Assembly: GCA_036320915.1 (NCBI GenBank)
Contig: JAXBDG010000003.1
Span: 1-64,000 of the forward strand
Reading direction: 5' to 3'
DNA length: 64,000 nt
DNA from: Linnemannia elongata
Lineage: Eukaryota; Mortierellomycota; Mortierellomycetes; Mortierellales; Mortierellaceae
Shown here: positions 47,881 through 59,900 of the stretch, piece after piece
Layout of the letters: each line of letters starts with the position of its first letter
Numbering within the stretch: position 1 is the first letter of the stretch
The notes under the pieces: model-generated
Database searches by the model: none
Told to the model about the DNA's origin: nothing
What the model saw: only the letters and a program-made list of their open reading frames with translations
Made by a program: the position numbers and the translations under genes

Positions 47881-50800
47881 TTAGACCTTTTGCTGCTTCT
47901 GTGGCTGCTGACGCCGAGACGCTCTATAACTCTGCTTCTTCTCCTCCTTCTCCTTATGCGCCTTCGCCCAGTCCAGCGCCCGCTCAACTCTCGAGTCATA
48001 CTGCTGCGGGAAATGATGCCACGCCCAATTAGTCCTCAAAGGGATTGCCATAAAGTGTTGCTTATCCGAGAACTCAATTCGGATCTCTTTCTTCTTGGAA
48101 CCGTTCTTTTTGGGTTTTGTCGTGGTGTAGATTCGGTTGTCGTCAGAGTCGTAGGGGGCGGATGAGTTGCCGTCGTCGCCCAAGAGGTCATCGTCGAATT
48201 CACTGGTGGAGGAAGGGGATGCGGGAGTGACGGTTGTTGTGGTGTCATGTTTTTGGTGTTGTTCTTCGGGAGATTGTTGGCCTTGACGACTTTGTTGGAG
48301 GATGCTTTCGGTCGCTTGGGCGCGTTCGTCAGAAGGGCCCTCATAGTGAATAGGAGCGCCAATTGAGGCCGAAACCCTATGCGCCTCGGAGGGGCAGTTC
48401 TCGCTCTCGACCGCGGGTGATTCCTGCTGCTGCTGGGGTTGCTGAGGTTGGAGCTGAGAATGTTCCTTGTGCCGCTCATTCAAGTCGGAGAGGGCCAAGC
48501 TGACAGAGCTCTCGAGACGGACTGCAGGTTGACCGGCCTGGTAAGGGGTCACAATGGGTGTGGTCCTTGTCGGCCCTCCTAAAGTCGTAGCCGTTGTCTG
48601 TTTCGAGTGCTGGGCCTGTCCGTGCCCCTGTCCGTGGTGGTTTCCCTTGAGACTTAACGCCGACGACAACACCGAAAGCGAGCGCGTCAAGGGGTTATTA
48701 CTGACCGTAGAACTGATACTCGTCCCACGCGCACGTCCACCACCACCGTTGGCTTGGTGGCTGCTCCCAGAGTTGCTAGACGATGACTCTTCATAGGTCC
48801 AATTCTCAGGAAGCCCAAACTGACTATCCCTCTGCCCTTTCCCCTTCTTATTCTTGACCACTGGTGTATCCTCATAAACCTTATGCAGGTACGTAACCGT
48901 TCCTGCCGTCACCAACCTCGGCACATCATTAACCGCCTGCAATCGCTTCTGAGCCTTCTCCAGCACCTTCAAGATCCGATCCAACTTGTCCTCAGCCGAC
49001 AAACCCTCATAGGCCGGGTTTAGAGACTCAATAGCACCAATCTTGATGAGTTCTTTGAGGTCGAGCGCGTTTCCGTAAGAGAGTCGACAAACGATATCGT
49101 TTTCGTTAATAAATGCGATTTGGGTCCGTTCCCATTGCGCGGCGAGGTTGGGGGTGGCGATGGGTGGTGGTGCGAAGAGGTAGGCTTTGATTTCGAGTTT
49201 TTGAGGTGTTGGGAGTTGTGGGGTGGGGGTGGTGAGGTAGTCGGCGAAATGGTCCTGGAGGAGTGAGCAGAGTAGCGAAGCAGATCCTGCTCCCAACGAG
49301 TGTCCAATACTATATCATAAAAGATTGAAAAGCAGGGGTTGTTAGAGTGTTAAACCATTGACACAGACCTGAACAAAAGTGGAGTCGTAAAAGTCTATTG
49401 AAACCTACCAGTAGACGGTCTTGAGGTTGAACTTTCTCAAGGCTGTTTCAATATCCTTGCCACTGCGCTCTAGTACAAAGCGCGCATTATCCATGATACC
49501 CTTGTGGACCAAACCACCCTTGTAAGGGTAGTACTCGCACACCAAATCTGTCATCGCATCCGTAATGCTCTATCATAACCAAATAATACCAGTTTAGCTT
49601 CATCTCTCAATAACAGTAACAAAAAGAGACGTCGCGCAAAAGAGCAGAGAGAGAGTTAGAGGTGACTTACGAAGGTGCCGCGGATGATGATGCAGAGGGC
49701 ATTGTACTTGGGGTCACGCACAATGTAGTAGCTGGGAACGAGGGCCGTGCGCTTGTCGAAATGCCAGACGATCATGTCATCCTTATTCAACTTGAAATAA
49801 TCCTGTACATTCTTACGGTCCGAGTTGATCCGTACAAAGTCTATATTCAACGTAATATTATATTAATTACCTGTCAGTTCGCAAAAGGCTGAATGAAGCA
49901 ACCAGTGAATGCAGCAGTTCCGGGGGACACTTACTGAGAGGAGCGACTTTGAAGCTGTAGCCAAAGTAAACCCAGGGAAGGGATCCGTAAGAGGCGATGG
50001 CGAGGCGGATAAAATGTCTTGCATGCTCAAGGATCTCGATGTTGTCAAACGCCTTGTTCGTCGTAGGTCTGTTTGCATACACAAAGAAAGCAGTTAGATA
50101 CAAAATCTCAGATCAACCACCCACAACACACAAAATTAAAGACAAAGAAACTTACGTGGGGTGACGGGCATAGAACTGCTGGACGATATGAAAACCTCTC
50201 CAGAACTCGGATCGAGAAAGGTTCCAACCATGGCCAAAGAACGACGAGTACATCAACTGGATATCCTTGAATGCCGAACGAGTCTGCTCCGAAAAGAAGT
50301 TGATCTTTGTCTTCTTGCTCTTGGCATGGGTCGCCTGGGAGTTGCGGAGGTACATATCCTTCTTGGCTTGGTCCCCGTTCGCCATGATGTTGGCCATCAT
50401 CTCTTCCTCCAGCTCCCGATCTGACTGTGTCAGATGCTCGCCCTTGACTCCTTGACCGCCGCTCTGTTGGTGTTGTTGCCGTTGGTGGTTGTGCTCGTCA
50501 TCGTCTGCGTCGTCGACAAAGCCGTCGCCATAGTGAAGCTCGTCCCAGTTGGAGATAGTCATCGCCTGGGGAAAGTTGTTGTCTGTCAGCCATTGGAATG
50601 ACGTCTCGGGCGATCCGGGCGATCCAGGCGATTGAGGGAATGTAGGCGACAAGGGTGGCGAGATCGGGGATCCAACAGTTGGGTCTCCACCCTTCCTGTG
50701 CAGAGATAATTTGGGGGGCGATGAAGGGGTCTTCAAGATCCTTGCGGGGCCGTCGATTGGGATGGGTCGTGGAAGAGACGAGCTTGCTGGGCACTCGACA

Positions 50801-52939
50801 CTGCTGGCGGTAGAGTTCCTAACTCTCTCGGGCGGGAATGTGTCCGAAGTAGGACTGCCACATGAAACATGGTTGGCGCCCAAGGTCGAAGAGTCGTTCG
50901 AATGGGTCGAGTCCAGGGAATGATTCGACTGCGTCCTGGACCTTCGCGAAAGAGACCTGTGAAGCCCACCTTGGTCGCTTGATTCAGAAATGGATGCGTT
51001 GCTGATGCTGGACGCTATCTGTTGCTGCTGATGTTGTTGCTGCTGCTGAACAGGCCCCTTTCCGAGATGGGCAAAGGCAGGATTCTTGGTCTGATCCTTG
51101 AAGTGCAGGGTTGCCTGGACGGTGACCATGCCGACCTCGACTCCGTTCATGGCGTTCTGCGCAAACGAATCCGAGCGAGCTGGTCGTCGACGAACAGGAG
51201 GTTTAGGCACCGCGATATCCTGTCCAGTCTCTGTACTCTTAGTACAAACATCCTCGTCTTCTGAATGATGGTGGTGATGATTAGGTAGACGACTGGATCC
51301 GAACATGGAGTAAGAACCATGCTTGTAGAGCGGCAAGTCCATCTCAAAGATATCATCATGCTTCTGACAGAAAGCGGCCGCATCAAACCGAGTCGAGAGG
51401 ACAGACTGTTCCGGTTCCGTGTTATCATTGCCATCATTGTCATAAGCGTTTCCGACCTTTTTTTGGAGTTCGCGAAGAGGCAAGTAGGCGCGACCGATTT
51501 TGGCGTTCTGACCAAATGCGGCCTTTTTGTAGTCGTAGACGTCGATCTTGAGGATGTCGAATGTCATGTTATGGACGGTGGTGACAAAGTCGAAGGATTG
51601 GTAGGTATGGTCGCCGAGGTTCTTTGCGGCCTTTGTGGACTGGGAGATGTTTTGAAGCTTCAAGGTGACCTGGGTCCTGTCGTGGAGGCCCTGGCATGAG
51701 ACACTGCGGAGTCGGAATGATATGTATTCTATTAGGGGATAGATTGTGGAGAAAACGAGCAAGTGAGGGTATGGGATGGGTAGAAGTTGAGCCGGAGGAA
51801 GTGGGAGCGAGTTTTAAACGATTAGGTGACCGCATTGGTATGGACCATAGCAAGAAGACATTGGTGTCAATGGATATTAGTCGAATGTGATGAATTACCT
51901 GGGACCACTGTGAGGTTTGAGACAGTCAACAATTGGTGGCAAAAACGAACACAGTCAAAAACGACAACAGCATACGTGGTGAGTGAGTCGGGCTGAAATA
52001 GCAAAGAAAAAGCCTTCATTCATTCATTCATCTCCACTCATTCATTCACAGACACCAAGACTTACGCTCGAGTACGAGGCCGGTGTTGGTGGCATGGGTC
52101 ATGAAGGAGGAGGCGCCACTGTCTAACCGTGGAAGATTACTGGGCTGCGCACGGGCTGTTTCATGCAGCCGAACAAGGAAAAGAAAAGAGAAAAAAAAAG
52201 GTTGAATGTAAGAACCTGGGATGAGGAAAAAGGAATGACAAAGCAGGTTTACTTTGCCAGTAAGTGAATTGAAAAGGAGAACAGCAATAACAGTGCTGTA
52301 GAGGGCAGGGTGTAAAAAAAAAAAAGAGGGCTCAATTGCTTGGCCCATCTTGTTGTATACGCCCAAAGAAAGGAGAAGGGGAAGTACTGAACATTGGTAC
52401 GTTTTGTTGTCCGAGTGTTCTGTATTGTTGTCCACTAAAGACCAGCTGCTGGACAAACTGCTGCTGTTGCTGTTGTTGTTGTTGTTGTTGTTGTTGGTAC
52501 CTTCACTTCTCCTTTTTGCGAGGTGTCATTGCCACTCGTTGCTGTTGTTGTCGTCGTCTATCTGTCCCGTGCCAGGCGAGGGGAACAGGAGTAAGCAATA
52601 GTACCGGATGACGAATCATGATACCACCCCACCACCACTACCACCATCCCTTCCTGCCACGTCTTCCTCTCTCCTTCCTCTACCAGACAGCCATTTTCAA
52701 TTCGCACCGAATGACCGAACGATTCTTTTTTCTTTTGGGTTCAAAAGGGTTCGATTTGATCGAGGGAGGATGAACATACCATTGCTACTGTTACTGCTGT
52801 TGGGATTGAGACTGTTGGACGCCTTCAACGATTGAATGTTGACACTTTCGGTAAGAATAGTTTCTGTACGGATGGTTGCATCCTCAGGCACAGCTAAGAG
52901 GGTTACGGGTGCTGGCATTGTTGTATATTCCGTCGTCAT
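47881..52939 (-). CDS. C2-domain lipase_3 protein, sn-1 diacylglycerol-lipase type
   Basis: Minus-strand exons: 52939-52780, 52155-52066, 51728-50156, 50068-49935, 49840-49671, 49569-49409, 49309-47881; 3717 nt, 1238 aa. After a Ser/Asn/Thr-rich start comes a C2-like region (SFRLRSVSCQGLHDRTQVTL, FDILKIDVYDYKK, IGRAYLPLREL), then a long disordered middle with poly-His and poly-Gln. The alpha/beta-hydrolase core follows: ALCIIIRGTFSITDAMTDLV, VHKGIMDNARFVLE, CIGHSLGAGSASLL (nucleophile S767), LFAPPPIATP, and INENDIVCRLSYG, which likely supplies the catalytic Asp. A Pro/Gln/Ser-rich C-terminal region precedes TNWAWHHFPQQYDSRVERAL. The family cleaves diacylglycerol at sn-1 at membranes; substrate here is inferred. 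The 5' end is uncertain: an equally phase-consistent route starts at 52095 (exons 52095-52066 and 51992-51899), giving 1196 aa. Confidence 0.87.
52461..52497 (+). repeat. (TTG)n microsatellite in the DAG-lipase first intron
   Basis: A run of CTG/TTG triplets lies within the candidate intron 52156-52779. Frames through it give poly-Leu or poly-Cys and are not genes. Confidence 0.7.
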
Positions 52940-55735
52940 CGTTTAGAAGTGAGTGATAGGGTATAATTGGAGGTGGAGGGAAGGTGCTGGTGCTGAGAGG
53001 GCGAAGGAAGGAAGGAGAGAGGGGAGCCACAATAATTGGGTATCGGGGAGTGAGAGACAAGGTAGAAGTGGAAGAGAGCGAGGAAAGGAATGGGCGAGTG
53101 AATGTGGAATGAATGGAGAATCAATGAAAGAAAGAATGAATGAATGGGTAAAGAAAAGAAGGTGGTCATGTCATGAGAGTGTCGTCGGTGAAAAAGAAGA
53201 GAAACAAGTTTATGCGTTAGTTTTGAGACGAGAAGTAGTGCATCGATCGGGAAGATGATTTAGCCAGTGGAAACCACCGAGACAGCGGAGAGTGGTGGTC
53301 AACGAGCGGCGCGGTTGAAATATCATAAATGATATCCAACCGGGGTAGGTGACTGAGATTCGAGATACTGGGTACTGATAGGGTAAAGGCATCTTCATTC
53401 ACTCACAAAGAAAGAAATATGGCCAATGGGTATGGGTATGGGTATGTAGGTGTCCTTTTGCTTGTTATTCAGCAAAAAGTGGGGGGAGGGTTCAGAAAAG
53501 GAAAAGGAAGAGGAGGGGCGAAGGGCGTGAAGGGGCTTGAAGGAAGGCGAAGGCAAAGGTAAGATAGGAAGAAGAGGAAGAGGAAGTAGAAACCAGAAAA
53601 AGTGAGGGGGATGTGGGTGTTTTTATATGTCAAAGCAAGTTGCCATGCTAAAGGAGACGGGAAGGGCTGCTCACAAGAGCATACATTCATTCATTCATTC
53701 ATTCACCAACTCAAAGTAATTCGATACAGTACATACATTCATCGACATACAAAACAACAACAACAACAACAACAACAATACACTACAGCATGTCAACAAC
53801 AAAAGTAGACACACATAAACAAAACAACAGCAAAACTAAGGAAGAACAAAGCAGGCTAAGAAATTAGCCTGGCACATGAAGAAAGAAAAGAAAAAAACAC
53901 CGCCGTTGGTTGCAGTGGTGCTCTCACTCTTTCTACTTCCTCCTCCACACATGCACAAACACTTCTCCTTCCCTGTCCACTGTCTCTCTCCACTCCAGCC
54001 AGTCAGTCCCCGCTCACTGCTCTCAACCTTTTCTTTTCCTTTTCGTTCTTGCAAACATACCCCTGTCTCTCTTCTCTTTCTTTCCTTGTGTCAACTTCTT
54101 CCCAACCCAACCCTACCCAACCCACAGATCCACCCACAAACCGCACAAACAAATAAGAGACAAGAGGCGAATGGCCCTCGCTCCAATCAACTCTATTTGC
54201 ATGTCCGGCGAGTGGAGGACGATGATGAGCGAGAGACACTGTGGCATGAGCACATTCTCCCTCGCCTACTCACTAGCTTTCTTCCTTAAAGCTCAGTATT
54301 TTCTCTCCCTCTACATCCCTCTACCATTGGATAAGGTCATTCATTATCAATAAATTGCACTGCAGTCGATCGCTGGATACATGATGAATAAAGAATAAAA
54401 AAAAAGGGGTGCCCTATTTGGCCCTAGAGGGTAATTGAATGACAAGCTATCCATTGGAGAAGAAGAACGACAACCAGAGTAGGCGTGTTTATCGGTCCGA
54501 CAGTGCTATTCGCTCGGTTCATAAGTGGTTTCGCGGTCGAACAGCAAGGAAGAAAACAAGAAAGTTGCCAAAGAGGGTGTGTTCTTCTCCTCTCGAGTTG
54601 AGGAGGAGAAGCAATGGCATTGTGTGACCTCGGCATATTGGACACATTGGGCAATGAACCTTCTTTTTATTATCGTTCCTTCTCTCATTCATCACAAAAG
54701 GATGCACAGAGTTCAAGTCATGTATGTCAGGTCGAGTACATGCTTGAGTGCACAGAAAAAAAAATGGCGGCACCCATGTGCAAATAGAAGAAGAGCTCGT
54801 TATCTCTAGGCGTTATTTGCACAGGCAAGAGAATAGGGGAGAGGAAGAAGACATTGGAGGCTGATTCATGGCTGGACTTGTGAGATGGCGTTTGTAATGC
54901 TGACTTTTTCCCTTGGCGGTAACTGTGCTTTTGACTTTTGTTGTTGTTGTCTTGGGAGTTGCAACCGGTCAAGAAACGATGTCATGGAACCAGGCCTTGA
55001 GCTGATGCAAAAGCAACTTGAAGTCGTCAATTGCTAGGTAATGGCTATTAGCAACGTCATTTATTTGGTGTGTACATGTGCACAGTGGCCTTCTTCTTGA
55101 TCCAATCGATAGCCAGACCGCAGCCCCCAAGAAGGCTATGTTATTGGGGATAATGGTTGAGTGTTGGGGTTGTGTAAAGCCTAGGAGTGGAGATGCTCGT
55201 TAAAGTGGGATGAGGGATTCGAACGTATGATGGCGTAAAGGTTTAGACGAGCGTGTTGTCTCTTGGCACCATTATTTCTTGATTTTTTTTTCTCCACATG
55301 CGCGTGCCTCTATGTCTCCAAGGTGGAGGTGGGGCGGAGGAAAGAAAAGAGCGCAAATATAAATGATGCGGCAGCGTGTACACATGCAGAACTCACACAT
55401 GTTCGCACTCACTAACACATTACAGAAATAAAACAAAGAAAAAAAAAAAGAACAGCCGCGCTCTCTTATCACCGTTGCAGTCGAAAAAGTGGAAGCATGT
55501 AGAAGAAGGTCCTTTGTTTCTCGTTCGCGTTAGTCCTCACTGACTGAAATCTATGGCCCAGCTGCTGCTGTTGCTGTTGGCGATGAAGATAAGCCACCAG
55601 CGAATAAAAGGGGTCAAACGAATTAGTCCAACGAAGAGTCGAATGTCGATTTCATTTTTCTCGTCTCTTCTTTCTCTCTTACGCACAATACACATACTCA
55701 ACGACACCCACCAAGAACAAGGACAAGCAGCAAGG
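52940..55735. other. Intergenic region between DAG lipase and centrin-like gene
   Basis: A divergent promoter region for two genes. 52950-53180 is purine-rich; ATTC tetranucleotide repeats sit at 53684-53703 and (CAA)n at 53753-53777. 53880-54130 is a pyrimidine-rich, AAACCC-like tract. No confident gene; one protein-like open frame (54969-55199, minus) is listed separately. Confidence 0.5.
54969..55199 (-). pseudogene. Unidentified open frame, possible exon or gene remnant
   Basis: A 76-codon open stretch without an obvious ATG ends in a stop at 54971-54969. Its last 25 residues (HYLAIDDFKLLLHQLKAWF, then HDIVS) look like a real amphipathic C-terminal helix rather than translated simple sequence; the HY pair followed by a helix recalls the end of some alpha/beta-hydrolases. 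An acceptor-like AACATAG lies inside the stretch at about 55136-55142. No upstream exon was found. It may be a last exon, a remnant or chance; no function is claimed. Confidence 0.2.
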
Positions 55736-56590
55736 ATGAGCAAATCAAGAACAGGATCAAGTACCAAAAAGACAACAGAAGGAGTCCCCGATGCATACTA
55801 CAACGAACTCGTCGCAACCTTCCAACTCCACAGCGCCAAGGAAACAGACACACTCTCGCTCCACGGCCTACAGCGAGCCATGCGCACCCTCGGATTCGAC
55901 GCCTCAATCGGCGACCTTCTCGAGATTGTCGACAATACCCCTTCTCTCAGCATGCACAAGGGGAAGAAGAACAGGAAAAAGGCGACAGGATCCAAGGGCA
56001 AAGGGACAACAACTGGAACATCGAGTCAAACAAGGAGGAGTTCATCAGGACGGACGGGACAGAAGTCCAAATATGTCGATTCAGATGGAGGCGAGTCGGG
56101 TGGCGATGATGACGACGAGGAGGAAGAGGAGGAAGAGGAAGATGAAGACGAATATGGTGTTGACGGGGACGAGTACTACTTTACTTTGCAGGACTTTATC
56201 ACTCTCATGGGACCCAGCGAGGTGAGTTTTCTTTTTCTCAGCCTTTGATATTTTTTTCCTTGTGTGGATGTGGATTTGTTCTTTTTTGTCGATTGAAGCT
56301 GAGAAAGAAAGAAAGCACGACCCTAACATGTCCTTCACCTTTGTCAATAACAACGACCAAAATAATAGGAGGAACATGCGCAGGATGAGATATCGCGAGT
56401 GTTCCAGCTGTTCGATACACAGGGAAAGGGGAGCATCCGAGTCGAGGATTTGCGGCGGATTGCATCTGAGCTGGGGATACCGATGAAGGAACAAGAGTTG
56501 CAGGAGATGATTGAGGAAGGCGACCGGGATGGTGATGGAGGAGTAACTGAGCAAGAGTTCTCAAGGATTATGAAGAAAGCTGGTTTTTAA
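55736..56590 (+). CDS. Centrin-like EF-hand protein with a charged insertion
   Basis: Two exons: 55736-56221 and 56369-56590; 708 nt, 235 aa (centrins are usually about 165-175). The N-half aligns by eye with a centrin EF-hand 1 helix pair ([27 protein letters not shown]), but the loop has lost its calcium ligands. EF-hand 2 is interrupted after LLEIVDN by about 75 residues, first Lys/Gly/Ser/Thr-rich and then acidic (DDDD plus eight Glu), before the helix [12 protein letters not shown] resumes. The C-half has a degenerate EF-hand 3 ([14 protein letters not shown]) and a canonical EF-hand 4 loop [12 protein letters not shown] (D214 to E225). Centrins act at microtubule-organising centres, nuclear pores and DNA repair; with one good calcium site, this copy is probably specialised. 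It could also be classed as a calmodulin-like protein. Confidence 0.8.
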
Positions 56591-56650
56591 GATAGGATTC
56601 GACGTTTTCTTGTCCTGTATCTTTATGATGATCAAAGCTGTCATTCCAGT

Positions 56651-56709
56651 GTGCGTGTGTGTGTGTGTGTGTGTGCGTGTGTGTGTGTGTGAGTGTGTGT
56701 GTATGTGTT
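56651..56709 (+). repeat. (GT)n microsatellite between centrin-like and Argonaute genes
   Basis: About 25 GT dinucleotides with a few interruptions in the 331-bp gap between the centrin-like stop and the Argonaute ATG. Its distance from the start makes it part of the Argonaute promoter or leader region. Confidence 0.8.
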
Positions 56710-56921
56710 TGTAGTGCATGACCAATGCGATGCTATGCCACTTCCTTGACCCGCACCCCTCTGAAGTGAGGAAATAATTTTCCCAAAATCGACATCAAGA
56801 ACCAACGGTCTCTCTCTTCTTTTTTCTTTGTCCGCTCTCCTCCTCCCTCCTCCCACCTACCACACATAACAACAAACCAACAAGCTCAATTGCAACCCTA
56901 AAAACCAACCCAACCCAACCA

Positions 56922-59900
56922 ATGGCTGCCAAAAAACCAGCGCCCATCGCGCTCACCGAAAACGCCCTCAGACCCGACAAAGGTGGTTCCACTGGAAGGT
57001 CCATCAACGTCCGCACAAACTTCTTTGCCATCAAGAAGGTAGCATAGCTTGTTTCTTCTTCTGTATGCTAATCAGTAGACCACTTTCTTTTTGTTACTTT
57101 TTCTCAACAACCGAATAACATGAGGTTTATTGTCCTCCTTTCTTTACGCGACCATTACAGCTTCAGGTCGACACCATTTACCACTACGATGTGTCCATCA
57201 CTCCTGAGATCCCTGCCGAGAAAGCCCGTCAGGTAATTATTGCGATGTGTGAAAAAAGGCGGGCCACATACTCATGGAACGAAAGGCAGCCTATGGGATA
57301 AGAGGATGTGACGCAGCCAATGATATGCACCATACACTTCCATACACGTTCGCACACATAAAAGGAAGACAACCAGAGAAAAAAGACATACGCCCCATGT
57401 ACACCCACCGTGCACGGAAGCAAAGGGAACTAAAAGAGAGTCATACACGAAAGCCAAGAAAATAGAAGAAAAAGACTCATGAACGATATACCAACATTAC
57501 CACACATCATCAAACTACTATGATCATAGCTGTGGAAGATCATCGAGTCAACTTTTCCCGAGTTAGCAAAGAATAAGACCGTCTTTGACGGCAAATGCAA
57601 CGCGTACGCCGCCCAAGAAATGACCGTCGAGAAGCTCACCCGCAAGGTCGAGCTGCCTGACGGTGGCCCTGCTCCCGCCCCTGCTGCTGCCCCTACCAAG
57701 CAAGGCGGACAGGGTGGAGCCAAAGGCGGTGCCAAGGGCGGAAAGGGTGGAAAGGGTGGCGCCAAGGGTGGTGCTGCCCCTGCCCCTGCCCCTGCCCCTG
57801 CCCCTGCTCCTCAGACTGGTGGTACCCCACCCAAGAAAAAGAACGAGTTCACGGTCAAGATCGCCAAGGCTAACGTCATCGAGCTCGAAGAGCTCCACCG
57901 TTTCCTTCGCCGTGAGGGACCCATAACCTCAGGCTGCCTCACTGCCATCCAGGCGTTGAACATTGTTATGTCCCATAAATTGTTCTCCGAGATGGTCAGC
58001 GTCGGTCGATCGGCCTTTACTCCCAACAACGCCCAGAACCTTGGCGGCGGTGTTGAAAAGTGGGACGGAATCTTCCAGTCCGTCCGCCCCGGTCAAGGCA
58101 AGCTTTATGCCAACATCGATGTGGCCAATACCGCGTTCATCAAGGGAGGAAATGCTGCCGAGTTGGTCGCCGAGATCAAGAACGTTCGTAGCATTGACGA
58201 CTTCCGTGGTGCCCGCAAGCTCCAGAAGCGCGACATCCAGGAACTGTCTAAGCACTTCAAGGGCTGTTCCTTCACCGTCAACCACCGCGGTGGAGACTTC
58301 AGGAAGAAGTAAGACCTCTTAACTGCCTATGCTCTGTGATTCAAATGCTTGTTCCTCGATATCGAAGTGCTGACTTTGGCTCATGTTATTTTGCCACCGA
58401 ATTAAATGTTTTTAGGTTCAAGGTCTCGGAGATTAGTCAGCAGGGTGCTGAGGGCATAACCTTCGCCCAAGAGCTGAACAATGGCACAACCAAGAAGGTC
58501 ACTATTCCCCAGTACTATGCCGCCGCTTACAACCTGAAGCTTCGTTTCCCGTTCTTGCCCTGTATTGGAGTCAAGGGTCGCGACAACCAGACCATGTACT
58601 TTCCTCTTGAGGTCTGTAACATTGTGTCTGGAAGACGCTACACCAAGCGCGTGAGTATTCGAGGTTAATGGATTGCTTCTACTTGCGCATGATCAGCCGC
58701 CCGCCCGTGGCACATTAATATTAACTGTCTTGATGATATCATTCTACTTTTACCTATAGCTCAACGAACTCCAAACTGCCGAGATGATCAAGGGAACTTG
58801 CATCACCCCTGACCAGCGTGCCGCCAAGATCCAGGCCAGCTTCCCAGTCCTCGATTTCGAACACAACGAGTATCTCAAGGGTTTCCAGATGGAGATCTCC
58901 AAGGAGATGCAAGTCGTTCCTGCACGTGTCCTGCCTCCTCCTCAGGTCGAGTACAGGAACAACGTCTCTCTGACCCCGCAGTTTGGAGGATGGCAGCTAA
59001 ACCCTTCCCGCAAAATGGTTCAAGGCGCTACTCTCTCGTCCTGGGGAGTTCTCATCTTTGAGAACGAGAACCGCCTTCGCAGGCCTGAGGTCGACAATTT
59101 CATCCGCGAATTAGTCGGGACTCTCGCCGAGAACGGTATGAACGTAACCACGAGATCGCCTCCAGTCATGTACGCGCAGCCAGGAAACGTTGAGCGCAAC
59201 GTTGACTCTATGTGGACCACCATCGGCCAAGCTTGCAATGCCTCTCCTCAAATGATCTTGGTCGTTTTGCCCTCCGTGTGCCAGACCTACTCGGTCATCA
59301 AGACCTACTGTGAGACCACTCATAAAACTGGTGTCATGACCCAGTGTGTTCTCTCCAAGAAGGTCTCCCGCCCTAGTAAGCAATACTGTGGTATGCTTGG
59401 ATTGAAGATCAACTCCAAGCTCGGAGGCATCAACAATACTCTGTCCAAGACCTCAATTCCCTTCCTCAACCAAGCCCCCACAATGATCATCGGCGCTGAT
59501 GTGACCCATCCTGCTCCTGGTGAGAGCCGACCCTCAGTCGTCGCTGTGGTTGGCTCCATGGATCAGTTTGCTTTCAAGTACTCTGGAAGGATCAAAGTCC
59601 AGGCTAGTGGTGCAGAGGTCATCGATGGTCTCAAGTTTTTGGTGTACCAGCTGCTAGTCGCGTTCTCGGAGAAGAACAAGACGTTCCCCAAGAGAATCTT
59701 GTTTTACCGCGACGGTGTCTCCGAAGGCCAGTATGCCGATGTTATGAAAACCGAGGTGTCTGCTGTTAAGGAAGCCGTCGACCACGTTAACGGTAATTTC
59801 ATTTGCAAACATTTTGTGGTTCTTGATCCAGAGTTCGCTGCCTTATATTCATGATGCCAACATCTGCCCTATTATGTGTTCATACAGGCACCGTCAAGTT

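Noticed and set aside
55195..55270. tRNA-like sequence (GTTCGAATCCC on the minus strand)
   Set aside because: The T-stem flanks do not pair and no acceptor stem, D-arm or anticodon arm can be formed at tRNA spacing.
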